A stretch of DNA of 64,000 nucleotides, from contig NZ_CP035042.1 of NCBI RefSeq assembly GCF_009834345.1, positions 310,001 through 374,000 of the forward strand, read 5' to 3'. The first letter of the stretch is position 1. Every line of letters begins with the position of its first letter. A program made the position numbers and the translations under genes. The notes under the pieces were generated by a model. The model ran no database searches, had not been told where the DNA came from, and saw only the letters and a program-made list of their open reading frames with translations. Positions 44,914 to 53,328 of the stretch are shown here, in pieces. This stretch comes from Billgrantia tianxiuensis (GTDB lineage: Bacteria > Pseudomonadota > Gammaproteobacteria > Pseudomonadales > Halomonadaceae).

Positions 44914-46646
44914 ACGCAAGCGACATTCCCGTCATCGATGTCGACGTGCTGGTCATCGGCGGCGGCACCGCCGGCCCCATGGCGGCCGTGACCGCCAAGG
45001 AGCAGGATCCGAATCTCAAGGTGATGCTGCTGGAGAAGGCCAACGTCAAGCGCTCCGGCGCCATCTCCATGGGCATGGACGGACTCAACAACGCCATCGT
45101 GCCCGGCCACTCGACGCCCGAGCAGTACGTCAAGGAGATCACCATTGCCAACGACGGCATCGTCCACCAGCCGGCGCTGATGGCCTATGCCCAGCGCTCC
45201 TTCCCGATGATCGAGAAGCTCGACTCCTGGGGCGTGCACTTCCAGAAGGACGAGACCGGCGACTACGACATGAAGAAGGTCCACCACCTCGGCACCTACG
45301 TGCTGCCGATGCCGGAGGGCCACAACGTCAAGAAGATCCTCTATCGCCGCCTGCGCCGCCACCGGGTGCAGATCGAGAACCGCTACCAAGCCACCCGCCT
45401 GCTCAAGGATGGCGACGGCAGGATTGCCGGCATGATCGGAGTGAACACGCGCACCGCCGAGCCGATCATCATCCGCGCCAAGGCCGTGATCATGGCCACC
45501 GGGGCCGCCGGGCGCATCGGCCTGCCGACGTCGGGCTACCTGTTTGGCACCTACGAGAACCCCTCCAACAACGGCGACGGCCATGCCATGGCCTATCACG
45601 TGGGGGCCGACCTGGCGAACCTCGAGTGCTTCCAGATCAACCCGCTGCTCAAGGACTACAACGGCCCGGCCTGCGCCTACGTCACCGGCCCACTCGGCGG
45701 CTTCACCGCCAACTCCCAGGGCGAGCGCTTCATCGAGTGCGACTACTGGTCGGGCCAGATGATGCTGGAGTTCTTCAAGGAGCTGGAGGGCGGCAACGGC
45801 CCGGTGTTCCTCAAGCTCGACCACCTGGCCGAAGAAACCATCCAGGAGATCGAGACCGTCCTGCACACCAACGAACGTCCCTCGCGCGGGCGCTTCCACG
45901 ACGGCCGCGAGACCGACTATCGCCAGCACATGGTCGAGATGCACATCTCCGAGGTCGGCTTCTGCTCGGGCCACTCCGCCTCGGGCGTGTGGGTGGACGA
46001 GACCGGTGCCACCACCGTGCCGGGCCTGTATGGTGCCGGTGACATGGCCTCGGTAGCTCACTCCTACATGCTCGGCGCCTTCGTCTACGGCCAGATCTGC
46101 GGCGAGAGCGCGGCCGCCTTCGCCAAGGCGCGCAGCGGCATGCCGACCCTCGACGAGGCCTTCATCGCCGCCGAGCTGGAGCGCATCCAGGCGCCGCTCA
46201 AGGTGACCGACGGCATCCCCCCGGCGCAGATGGAGTACAAGGTGCGCCGCCTGGTCAACGACTACCTGCAGCCGCCCAAGGTGACCCGAAAGATGGAGAT
46301 CGGCCTGCAGCGCATCCTCGCGGTGCGCGAGGACCTGCCCCGCTTGCAGGCCACCGACCCCCACGAGCTCCTGCGCGCGATGGAGGTGCAATCGATCATC
46401 GACTGCGCCGAGATGGCCGCCCGCGCCTCGCTCTATCGCACCGAGTCGCGCTGGGGGCTCTATCACTACCGGGTCGATTGTCCCGAACAGAACGACGCCG
46501 AGTGGTTCTGCCATACCCGCCTGTACAAGGACGACAACGGCAACATGGCCCATGGCAAGCGACCTGTGGCGCCCTATCTCGTCGAACTCGGCGAGGAGAA
46601 GGACGCCTACCAGAAGCTGCGTGTGCAGAAGGCCGCCAACGCCTGA
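44910..46646 (+). CDS. AprA/fumarate-reductase-like FAD flavoprotein of unknown substrate
   Basis: 578 residues with an N-terminal FAD-binding motif (VDVLVIGGGTAGPMAAVTA near 11-29), the family segment VKRSGAISMGMDGLNNAI that resembles adenylylsulfate reductase alpha, MATGAAGRIGLPTSGY near 195, and the C-terminal FCSGHSASGVWVDETG with GLYGAGDMASVAHSYMLGA. It is shorter than AprA (about 620-650) and also unlike SdhA in its substrate region, so it is probably a sister family. The start ATG at 44910 follows GGAGGA. It is followed by an AprB-like ferredoxin, so electrons probably pass from FAD to that ferredoxin. The substrate is unknown; a reduced sulfur compound is one possibility. Confidence 0.75.
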   Translation: MNASDIPVIDVDVLVIGGGTAGPMAAVTAKEQDPNLKVMLLEKANVKRSGAISMGMDGLNNAIVPGHSTPEQYVKEITIANDGIVHQPALMAYAQRSFPMIEKLDSWGVHFQKDETGDYDMKKVHHLGTYVLPMPEGHNVKKILYRRLRRHRVQIENRYQATRLLKDGDGRIAGMIGVNTRTAEPIIIRAKAVIMATGAAGRIGLPTSGYLFGTYENPSNNGDGHAMAYHVGADLANLECFQINPLLKDYNGPACAYVTGPLGGFTANSQGERFIECDYWSGQMMLEFFKELEGGNGPVFLKLDHLAEETIQEIETVLHTNERPSRGRFHDGRETDYRQHMVEMHISEVGFCSGHSASGVWVDETGATTVPGLYGAGDMASVAHSYMLGAFVYGQICGESAAAFAKARSGMPTLDEAFIAAELERIQAPLKVTDGIPPAQMEYKVRRLVNDYLQPPKVTRKMEIGLQRILAVREDLPRLQATDPHELLRAMEVQSIIDCAEMAARASLYRTESRWGLYHYRVDCPEQNDAEWFCHTRLYKDDNGNMAHGKRPVAPYLVELGEEKDAYQKLRVQKAANA

Positions 46647-46701
46647 GCCCCCAGGCAAGCGACGAGAGGCGCGCGAACAACAGAATTCGAGGAGAGAAAC
46701 C

Positions 46702-46935
46702 ATGCCGACTGCAACGCAACGCACCAGCGTCCCGGTGATCGTCGACGAGGACAAGTGTATCGCCGACAAGGGCTGCACCGTGTGCATCGACGTCTGCCCG
46801 CTCGACGTGCTGTGGATCAATCCGGCCACCGGCAAGGCGCACATGCGCTACGACGAGTGCTGGTACTGCATGCCCTGCGAGGCCGACTGCCCAACCGATG
46901 CCGTCAAGGTCGAAATCCCCTACCTGCTGAGGTGA
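46702..46935 (+). CDS. Two-cluster [4Fe-4S] ferredoxin (AprB-like partner)
   Basis: 77 residues with two cysteine groups: CIADKGCTVCIDVCP (spacing C-x5-C-x2-C-x3-CP) and CWYCMPCEADCP (C-x2-C-x2-C-x3-CP). The loose first spacing resembles AprB, but the long AprB C-terminal tail is missing. It sits 55 bases after the flavoprotein gene and 3 bases before the HEAT-repeat gene. Most likely it takes electrons from, or gives them to, the flavoprotein. The ATG at 46702 follows GGAGAG. Confidence 0.85.
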   Translation: MPTATQRTSVPVIVDEDKCIADKGCTVCIDVCPLDVLWINPATGKAHMRYDECWYCMPCEADCPTDAVKVEIPYLLR

Positions 46936-46938
46936 GCC

Positions 46939-47898
46939 ATGAAACAGTACGACGATCCCGAGCTGCAGGAGATTGCCGAGAAGCTCGCCGACCCGGACCC
47001 CGGCATTCGCCGTGTGGCGGTGCTGGCGCTGGTCGACTCGGGCGAGCCCGAGGCCGCCGAGCTGCTGATCCAGGCGCTCAAGGACGAGGACCCGGCGGTT
47101 CGCCAGGAGGCGGCCAAGGTGGTCGATGAGTTCGATGCCGAGGATATCGCCGACTCGCTGCTGGCGGCGCTGAGCGACGGCGATGAGGTAGTGCGCAATG
47201 CCGCCGCCCACGCCCTGGCCGACCTCAAGGATCCCAGTGTCGCGCCGCCGCTGCTGGCTGCCCTGGAGCGCAGCGACGACCCCTTCGTTGTGGCCGGCAT
47301 TCTGCGCGCGCTCAAGCCGCTGCGGGTGGCCGCGGCACAGACCCCGGCGCTCACGCGTTTGAGCGACGACGATGCCCGCGTGCGGCGTGAGGCGGTGGGC
47401 GTGCTCGGGTGGCTCAAGGCCGTGGAGAACCTGCCGGCGCTGATCGACCGCGCCAGGAGCGATGCCGACCCCGAGGTGCGGCGTGCTGCCGCCGGCGCTC
47501 TGGTCTACGCCTCTGCCGAGCGGGTGGGGCCGCCGCTGGTGGCGATCCTCGCAGACCCGCACTGGCAGGTGCGCTGCGAGGCCGCTCTCGGCATCGGCAA
47601 GCTCGACTATCAGGCCGGGCTCGAGCCGCTGATCGCGGCCAGCCGCGATGGGACCTGGCAGGTACGCGAAAAGGCCGCCGAAGCGCTGGGCAAGCTGGGT
47701 GGCGTGGCCGCCGTACCGGCGCTGGGCGAGTGCGCTCGGGATGCGATGAGCAATCTGCGCAAGGCGGCCATCAGTGCCCTGGGCACCATCGCCGAGCCGG
47801 AGTGCCGGCCATACATCGAGCGGGCCCTCGACGACCCCGATCCGGACGTGCGCAAGCTGGCGCGCTGGGCGCAGTCGCAGCTCGACAACGCCGCCTGA
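46939..47898 (+). CDS. HEAT-repeat protein of the flavoprotein operon
   Basis: 319 residues made almost wholly of about nine HEAT/armadillo-type helical repeats, each with a pattern like DEDPAVRQEAAKVV, DGDEVVRNAAAHALADL, DADPEVRRAAAGALVYA, DPDPDVRKLARWAQ. No signal peptide or catalytic motif. Such solenoids act as scaffolds or, in PBS-lyase-like relatives, as cofactor-handling proteins. Its position directly behind the ferredoxin suggests that it holds the redox proteins together or helps them mature. The exact role is unknown. Confidence 0.85.
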   Translation: MKQYDDPELQEIAEKLADPDPGIRRVAVLALVDSGEPEAAELLIQALKDEDPAVRQEAAKVVDEFDAEDIADSLLAALSDGDEVVRNAAAHALADLKDPSVAPPLLAALERSDDPFVVAGILRALKPLRVAAAQTPALTRLSDDDARVRREAVGVLGWLKAVENLPALIDRARSDADPEVRRAAAGALVYASAERVGPPLVAILADPHWQVRCEAALGIGKLDYQAGLEPLIAASRDGTWQVREKAAEALGKLGGVAAVPALGECARDAMSNLRKAAISALGTIAEPECRPYIERALDDPDPDVRKLARWAQSQLDNAA

Positions 47899-47940
47899 AC
47901 CATCTTTCGCCCGGAAAGGGAATGACGCACTACGCGTATT

Positions 47941-47965
47941 GGCCAGGCGGTACGCCTGCCTGGCC
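47941..47965. repeat. Small inverted repeat between HEAT and FdxA genes
   Basis: GGCCAGGC (47941-47948) pairs with GCCTGGCC (47958-47965) over 9 bases, within the 99-base gap. It may be an RNA processing or partial terminator site inside the operon. Confidence 0.4.
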
Positions 47966-47997
47966 TGCTCCCTCTGCATTCCTGAGGAGACGTGACA

Positions 47998-48321
47998 ATG
48001 ACCTATGTCGTGACCGAGAACTGTATCCGCTGCAAGTACACCGACTGCGTGGAAGTGTGCCCGGTGGACTGCTTCCACGAGGGCCCCAACTTCCTCGTCA
48101 TCGATCCCGTGGAGTGCATCGACTGCTCGCTGTGCGCTCCCGAGTGCCCGGCGGATGCGATCTACGCCGCCGACGAGCTGCCGCCCGACCAGGCGCACTT
48201 CCTCGATCTCAATGCCGAACTCGCCCAGGTGTGGCCGGTGATCGCCGAGGCCCGGCTGCCGCTGGGCGAGGCCGATCTCTGGGTCGATCGGGGCGAGAAG
48301 CTGCAGTACCTGGAGCGCTGA
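47998..48321 (+). CDS. fdxA: Seven-iron ferredoxin FdxA
   Basis: 107 residues, the usual FdxA length. The sequence opens [24 protein letters not shown], giving the [3Fe-4S] plus [4Fe-4S] cysteine set, followed by [16 protein letters not shown] and a long C-terminal tail ([14 protein letters not shown]). The ATG at 47998 follows GAGGAGA; a GTG two codons earlier is less likely. This low-potential electron carrier lies with a flavoprotein and, downstream, a ferredoxin-NADP reductase, which would complete an electron path to NADP(H). Confidence 0.93.
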   Translation: MTYVVTENCIRCKYTDCVEVCPVDCFHEGPNFLVIDPVECIDCSLCAPECPADAIYAADELPPDQAHFLDLNAELAQVWPVIAEARLPLGEADLWVDRGEKLQYLER

Positions 48322-48523
48322 CGCGTGCGCCAACTTGTCATGACGAGTTGCCGCGCGCGCGTCGCGCTGCTCGTCATCGTGCTGGGAGCCAGCGTCAGCG
48401 TCAGCGACAGCGCCCGGCCGATGGTCGAGGTGGTCGCGCCCGCGCCGCCCGCGGAGGTGCCCATGCTGTGCCTGCGTGATCGACCGTCACCCGTTTCACC
48501 AATCTGATCGTCAGGAGGTTGTC

Positions 48524-48856
48524 ATGACGGCTATCGCCGATGTTCCGGAACATCTGCGCCATACCATTGCCCCGCCCGACGGCGTGCACCTCAATCGCCG
48601 CAAGCGGGAGGTGGAGATCCGCTGGCCCGACGGCCGCACAGACACGCTCTCCTGCCTGGCGCTGCGGGCCGCCTGCGCCTGCTCGAGCTGCCTGCATGCC
48701 AAGCGCAGCGGGCGGCTGGCGCTGTACGACGCCGACATCACCGTGGTCGACGCCAAGCCCTTCGGCGTCAGCGGCTTGCAGCTGTTCTTCTCCGATGGCC
48801 ACAGCCGGGGCGTGTTTCCCTGGGGCTATCTGCGTGAACTGGGCGAGACGGCGTGA
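48524..48856 (+). CDS. DUF971 (GBBH-like N-terminal domain) protein
   Basis: 110 residues with the DUF971 pattern: VHLNRRKREVEIRWPDGRTDTLSCLALRAACACSSC and a later VSGLQLFFSDGHSRGVFPWGYLREL. The Cys-x-Cys-x2-Cys group (ACACSSC) is similar to the zinc site at the N-terminus of gamma-butyrobetaine hydroxylase and to domains fused to iron-sulfur carriers. It may bind zinc or assist iron-sulfur assembly for the two ferredoxins. The start at 48524 follows AGGAGG; the stop overlaps the next gene as TGATG. The 200 bases before it hold no convincing gene. Confidence 0.8.
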   Translation: MTAIADVPEHLRHTIAPPDGVHLNRRKREVEIRWPDGRTDTLSCLALRAACACSSCLHAKRSGRLALYDADITVVDAKPFGVSGLQLFFSDGHSRGVFPWGYLRELGETA

Positions 48857-49866
48857 TGAACTCGCCCATGCCGCTTGCCGTGGCGCCGCCCTGGGCCGCG
48901 CTCAAGCGCCTCTATCCCGGGGTTTCGCTGTGCCTCGTGCTGGCCCTGGCCGGCAGCTTCCTGGCCGAGCACTACGGCGCTCCGGCGCTGCTGCTCGCAC
49001 TGCTGCTGGGCTTCGGGTTCGCCAGCCAGGCCGGTGAGGCGCGCCTGCAGGCCGGTGTCGGCTTCTGTGCTAGGCGGGTGCTGCGAATCGGCGTGGCCCT
49101 GCTCGGCGCACGCATCGGCCTGACACAACTACAGGAGATCGGCTGGCTGCCGCTCGCAGTGGTGCTTACCAGCGTGCCGCTGATCCTCGCCGCGGCGCTG
49201 TGGCTGGGGCGCTGCCTGGGCTTGCCGGCGCCGCACAGCCTGGTGGCCGGGGCGGCGGTGGCGATCTGCGGCGTGTCGGCGGCGGTGGCGGTGGCCGCCG
49301 TGCTGCCTGCCGGCCGCCTCGAGGAGCGCCGCCTGCTGGGCGTGGTGGTGTGCATCACTGCGCTGGGCACGCTTGCCATGCTCGGCCTGCCACCGCTCAC
49401 CGCACTGCTCGGCTACGGCGACATCGTCAGCGGGCTGTTCCTCGGCGCCACCATCCATGACGTGGCCCAGGCCGCCGGGGCGGGATATCTCGTCTCCGAC
49501 GCTGCCGGCGACGTGGCCACGCTGACCAAGCTGCTGCGCGTGGCGTTGCTGGTACCGCTGGTGCTGATGATCGGCCTGCTGCTGCGTCGCGGTCAGAGCG
49601 GTGCCGGCGAATTCCCCTGGTTCCTGCTCGGCTTCGTCGCGCTGTTCGCCGCCAACAGCCTGGGGCTGCTGCCCCAGGGGCTGCGTGACCTGCTCGTCAG
49701 CGCTTCCCAGTGGTGCCTGCTGGTGACCATGGCGGCGCTGGGCATGCGAACTTCGCTGCGCGACCTGCTGGCCCAGGGCTGGCGTCCGCTGTCGCTGCTC
49801 TGCGCCCTGAGCGCAGCGCTGGTACTCACCGTGATGGGCCTGCTGGCGCTGCTGCCGGTGGCCTGA
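48856..49866 (+). CDS. YeiH-family putative sulfate/anion exporter
   Basis: Membrane protein of 336 residues with about ten hydrophobic helices. Family landmarks are RRVLRIGVALLGARIGL near 72, VAGAAVAICGVSAAVA near 130, and GLFLGATIHDVAQAAGAGYLVSD near 195. Members of this family (Pfam Cons_hypoth698, including TauZ-type proteins) are proposed to export sulfate or sulfite during sulfonate breakdown. Its place behind a TauT-type importer and an AprA-like flavoprotein fits a sulfur role, but transport has rarely been shown directly. The start ATG at 48856 overlaps the DUF971 stop. Confidence 0.8.
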   Translation: MNSPMPLAVAPPWAALKRLYPGVSLCLVLALAGSFLAEHYGAPALLLALLLGFGFASQAGEARLQAGVGFCARRVLRIGVALLGARIGLTQLQEIGWLPLAVVLTSVPLILAAALWLGRCLGLPAPHSLVAGAAVAICGVSAAVAVAAVLPAGRLEERRLLGVVVCITALGTLAMLGLPPLTALLGYGDIVSGLFLGATIHDVAQAAGAGYLVSDAAGDVATLTKLLRVALLVPLVLMIGLLLRRGQSGAGEFPWFLLGFVALFAANSLGLLPQGLRDLLVSASQWCLLVTMAALGMRTSLRDLLAQGWRPLSLLCALSAALVLTVMGLLALLPVA

Positions 49867-49907
49867 ACCGCATCGCTTGCGATGCAAGACGACTGGAGGT
49901 AATCCTC

Positions 49908-50684
49908 ATGGCTGCTATCGGAACCGCCGACGTACTGAGCGTCCACCACTGGAACGACACCCTGTTCAGCTTCCGCACCACCCGCGACCAGTCGCTGCGC
50001 TTCGAGAACGGTCACTTCGTGATGATCGGGCTCGAAGTGGGTGGCAAGCCGCTGATGCGTGCCTACAGCATCGTCAGTGCCAATCATGACGACTATCTCG
50101 AGTTTCTCAGCATCAAGGTGCCCGACGGACCGCTCACCTCGCGCCTGCAGCACCTCAAGGTGGGCGATCAGATCATGGTCAGCCGCAAGCCGGTGGGCAC
50201 CCTGGTCGTCCATGACCTGACCCCGGCCCGGCATCTCTACCTGCTGAGTACCGGCACGGGGCTGGCGCCGTTCATGAGCATCATCAAGGACCCGGAGGTC
50301 TACGAGCGCTTCGAGAAAGTCGTGCTTGTGCACTGCGTGCGCTACGTCAGCGAGCTGGCCTACCACGACCACATCGTCGACGAACTGCCTGAGCACGAAT
50401 TCCTCGGTGAGGAGATTCGCGACAAGCTGATCTACTACCCCACCGTGACTCGCGAGCCGTTCCGCAACCAGGGCCGTATCACCACGCTGATCGAGAGCGG
50501 CAAGCTGTGCGCCGACATCGGTCGGCCGCCGCTCAACCCCGAGACCGATCGGGTCATGCTGTGCGGCAGCCCCGCCATGCTCTCGGATCTTACCGCCATG
50601 CTCGACGACCTGGGCTTCCAGGCCAGCCCGCAGCAGGGCGAGCCGGGTGACTATGTCATCGAGCGTGCCTTCGTCGAGAAGTAA
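49908..50684 (+). CDS. fpr: Ferredoxin-NADP+ reductase (Fpr type)
   Basis: 258-residue flavoenzyme moving electrons between ferredoxin and NADP(H). FAD segment [17 protein letters not shown] near 50, NADP segment [13 protein letters not shown] near 110, and the C-terminal [12 protein letters not shown] ending typical of bacterial Fpr. The ATG at 49908 follows GGAGG. It probably works with the FdxA and the two-cluster ferredoxin encoded just upstream, though Fpr is also a general redox enzyme. Confidence 0.92.
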   Translation: MAAIGTADVLSVHHWNDTLFSFRTTRDQSLRFENGHFVMIGLEVGGKPLMRAYSIVSANHDDYLEFLSIKVPDGPLTSRLQHLKVGDQIMVSRKPVGTLVVHDLTPARHLYLLSTGTGLAPFMSIIKDPEVYERFEKVVLVHCVRYVSELAYHDHIVDELPEHEFLGEEIRDKLIYYPTVTREPFRNQGRITTLIESGKLCADIGRPPLNPETDRVMLCGSPAMLSDLTAMLDDLGFQASPQQGEPGDYVIERAFVEK

Positions 50685-50725
50685 GCAGCAGTCGGGAGCC
50701 AGGAGCCAGAAGCCAGGAGAGAACC

Positions 50726-51487
50726 ATGAAGATCCTCGTCGCGGTCAAACGCGTCATCGACTACAACGTCAAGATCCGCGTCAAGCCGGATCACTCCGAC
50801 GTCGACCTCACCAACGTCAAGATGGCCATGAACCCCTTCTGCGAGATCGCCGTGGAAGAGGCGGTGCGGCTGAAGGAGCGCGGGGTGGCGACGGAAGTGG
50901 TCGCCGTGACCATCGGCCCCAAGGCCGCCCAGGAGCAGCTGCGCACCGCGCTGGCGCTGGGTGCCGATCGTGCCGTGCATATCGATACGTCAGCCGAGAC
51001 CGAGGAGCGCGTCGAGTCGCTGGCCGCGGCCAAGCTGCTGGCCAAGGTGGTGGAAGAGGAGCAGCCCGGTCTCGTCATTCTCGGCAAGCAGGCCATCGAT
51101 ACCGACAACAACCAGACCGGCCAGATGCTCGCCGCCCTGGCCGGCCTGCCCCAGGGTACCTTCGCCTCCGAGGTGAAGGTGGACGGTGGCAAGGTCCAGG
51201 TGACCCGCGAGATCGACGGCGGCCTGCAGACCGTCGAGCTGACCCTGCCGGCCATCGTCACCACCGACCTGCGCTTGAACGAGCCGCGCTACGCCAAGCT
51301 GCCCGACATCATGAAGGCCAAGAAGAAGCCGCTCGACGTCAAGAGTCCGGCCGATTACGGCGTCGAGGTGGCCAGCCGGCTCACGCTGCTCAAGGTCGAG
51401 TCACCGGCCGAGCGCAAGGGCGGCATCAAGGTGGGCTCCGTCGACGAGCTCGTGGACAAACTCAAGAACGAAGCCAAGGTTCTTTGA
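50726..51487 (+). CDS. etfB: Electron transfer flavoprotein beta subunit
   Basis: 253 residues with the EtfB signature ([60 protein letters not shown]). It carries AMP and pairs with EtfA. ETF takes electrons from acyl-CoA, dimethylglycine or sarcosine-type dehydrogenases and passes them to ubiquinone via ETF-QO. It lies 41 bases after fpr; the ribosome site overlaps a short tandem repeat of the type GGAGCCA (50694-50719). Confidence 0.94.
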   Translation: MKILVAVKRVIDYNVKIRVKPDHSDVDLTNVKMAMNPFCEIAVEEAVRLKERGVATEVVAVTIGPKAAQEQLRTALALGADRAVHIDTSAETEERVESLAAAKLLAKVVEEEQPGLVILGKQAIDTDNNQTGQMLAALAGLPQGTFASEVKVDGGKVQVTREIDGGLQTVELTLPAIVTTDLRLNEPRYAKLPDIMKAKKKPLDVKSPADYGVEVASRLTLLKVESPAERKGGIKVGSVDELVDKLKNEAKVL

Positions 51488-51529
51488 GAACCGTTCTTTG
51501 AAAATAGGGATTTGAGGGGAGCCGATCGC

Positions 51530-52474
51530 ATGAGCATCCTGGTACTCGCCGACCATCACGACGGCCAGCTCGTTGGCGCCACCGCCCACGTGGTGGCGGC
51601 TGCCGAGAAGTTGAAAGCGTCCATCGGCGGCGACATCGACGTGCTGGTCGCCGGCGAGAACGTCGGCGCCGTGGCCGAGGCCGCTGCCAAGCTCGACGGC
51701 GTGAGCAAGGTCCGCGTGGCCGACAACGCCGTCTACGCCCACCAGTTGGTCGAGCCCATGGGCGCGCTGCTGGCCGAGCTGGCCGATGGCTACAGTCACG
51801 TGCTGGCTGCCGCCACCACCACCGGCAAGAACGTGCTGCCGCGGGTTGCCGCGCTGAAGGACGTCAGCCAGCTCTCCGAAATCGTCGAGGTGGTCGACGC
51901 CGACACCTTCAAGCGGCCGATCTACGCCGGCAACGCCATCGCCACGGTCAAGAGTGCCGACAGCCTCAAGGTGATCACCGTGCGCAGCACCGGCTTCGAT
52001 GCCGTGGGCGAAGGGAATAGTGCCGCCATCGAGAGCGTCGAGGTCGTGGCCGAGAACACCCAGTCCACCTTCATCAAGCAGGAGCTGGCGCAGAGCGACC
52101 GTCCCGAACTGGCCGCGGCCAAGGTGGTCATCTCCGGCGGGCGCGGCATGGGCAGCGGCGAGAACTTCAAGCTGCTCGACGGCATCGCCGACAAGCTGGG
52201 TGCCGCTATCGGGGCCTCGCGGGCGGCGGTGGACGCCGGCTTCGTGCCCAACGACATGCAGGTGGGCCAGACCGGCAAGATCGTCGCGCCGGAGCTCTAC
52301 ATTGCCGTGGGTATTTCCGGTGCCATCCAGCACCTGGCCGGCATGAAGGACTCCAAGGTGATCGTGGCGATCAACAAGGACGAAGAGGCGCCGATCTTCC
52401 AGGTGGCGGATTACGGCCTGGTGGGCGACCTGTTCGAGATTCTGCCGGCATTCGAGGAGCGGCTGGATCAGTGA
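51530..52474 (+). CDS. etfA: Electron transfer flavoprotein alpha subunit
   Basis: 314 residues, FAD-binding partner of EtfB. The C-terminal FAD region is intact ([63 protein letters not shown]). The ATG at 51530 follows GAGGGGAGC. It ends convergently with the TetR gene, overlapping by 7 bases. With the DgcA-like gene at the right edge and the sox genes to the left, it may serve methylamine oxidation as well as its operon neighbours. Confidence 0.94.
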   Translation: MSILVLADHHDGQLVGATAHVVAAAEKLKASIGGDIDVLVAGENVGAVAEAAAKLDGVSKVRVADNAVYAHQLVEPMGALLAELADGYSHVLAAATTTGKNVLPRVAALKDVSQLSEIVEVVDADTFKRPIYAGNAIATVKSADSLKVITVRSTGFDAVGEGNSAAIESVEVVAENTQSTFIKQELAQSDRPELAAAKVVISGGRGMGSGENFKLLDGIADKLGAAIGASRAAVDAGFVPNDMQVGQTGKIVAPELYIAVGISGAIQHLAGMKDSKVIVAINKDEEAPIFQVADYGLVGDLFEILPAFEERLDQ

Positions 52475-53133
52475 CCGGCAGTGCCTGATGCCGCTTGTGC
52501 GTCTTCCATCGCACGACCATGCCGGGCCTGGAAGCGCTGCAGCTCGCGGGGTTGCGGCGCCTGCCCGGTGAAGATCTCGACATAGGCGGGAATACGCTGC
52601 ATGCGGACCTCGAGCGTTTCCTGGGTCTTCATTGAGATGTAGCCGATCTGGGTCAGGTAGATGGTGCGGCCGCGCACGTTGGCCGCCAGCGGCTCGAAGC
52701 CGTAGCGCTCGAACATTTGCGTCAGTGCCTCGATGCGCGCCTCGTCGGCCATGTCGATTTCCTTGGCCACCTCATCCGACTGCAGCGCCCAGCTGCGCAT
52801 GGCGAACTCCAGCGGGGAATCGAACAGCTTGGGGTCCAGCCAGCAGTCGAAGACGTTGAGAATCGCCTCGGTAATGCTCTCGGCATAGGCTTCGGTCTGG
52901 CGCACCAGGCCCTGGGTGTTCTTCTCCCGCCAGCGCTCGATCAGGGCGTCGAGCAGCGCTTCGCGATCCTTGAAGAACCAGTAGAAACTGGTGCGCGAGA
53001 CATCGAGCCGCTTGGCCAGCGGCAGGATACGCACGCTATCCACACCGGAGTCGAGCAGCAGCTCGAAGGCGGCGTCGAGCCAGGCATCGCGGGAGCCTTT
53101 CCATTTAGTGTTGCTATCACTGCCAGGCGGCAT
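52468..53133 (-). CDS. TetR-family transcription regulator
   Basis: About 221 residues from the preferred ATG at 53133 (MPPGSDSNTK). The helix-turn-helix is ILPLAKRLDVSRTSFYWFFKDREALLDAL near residues 33-62, and a helical ligand domain follows. The frame can extend to an ATG at 53232, but that stretch contains the palindromic operator candidate 53196-53224 and a poor N-terminus, so the shorter start is chosen. It converges on etfA. The ligand and targets are unknown. Confidence 0.83.
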   Translation of the reverse strand: MPPGSDSNTKWKGSRDAWLDAAFELLLDSGVDSVRILPLAKRLDVSRTSFYWFFKDREALLDALIERWREKNTQGLVRQTEAYAESITEAILNVFDCWLDPKLFDSPLEFAMRSWALQSDEVAKEIDMADEARIEALTQMFERYGFEPLAANVRGRTIYLTQIGYISMKTQETLEVRMQRIPAYVEIFTGQAPQPRELQRFQARHGRAMEDAQAASGTAGH

Positions 53134-53195
53134 CGAGATGGTTTCTCCCTCATCCGGGGCGCAGCGCAGCAGGTAGGCGCCAGCGAAAGGATGAA

Positions 53196-53224
53196 GTGTA
53201 CACCGGTGTCTGGTTAATGTACAC
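53196..53224. promoter_or_regulatory. Inverted-repeat operator candidate of the TetR gene
   Basis: GTGTACA (53196-53202) and TGTACAC (53218-53224) are inverted copies 15 bases apart, about 63 bases upstream of the chosen TetR start. The length and position suit autoregulation by a TetR dimer. The remaining gap 53134-53328 shows nothing else clear. Confidence 0.5.
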
Positions 53225-53328
53225 GTAGCCACCTGGCTCTGGCTTCGAGCGCGTGATGCGCTCAGGTCAGAAGGTTTGCCGGAGCCGAAGAGCCTGATCT
53301 TGATTGAGCCAAGCCAGTCCGAGTGGCC

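Noticed and set aside
44910..46646. Naming the flavoprotein AprA (adenylylsulfate reductase)
   Set aside because: Similarity is limited to FAD-binding and a few family segments, the protein is shorter, and the partner ferredoxin lacks the AprB tail. No sulfate adenylyltransferase gene is nearby.
48325..48507. Small GTG-started frame between fdxA and the DUF971 gene
   Set aside because: A weak hydrophobic N-terminus is present, but there is no good ribosome site. Part of it is the short direct repeat CAGCGTCAGCGTCAGCG, and the opposite strand is open as well.
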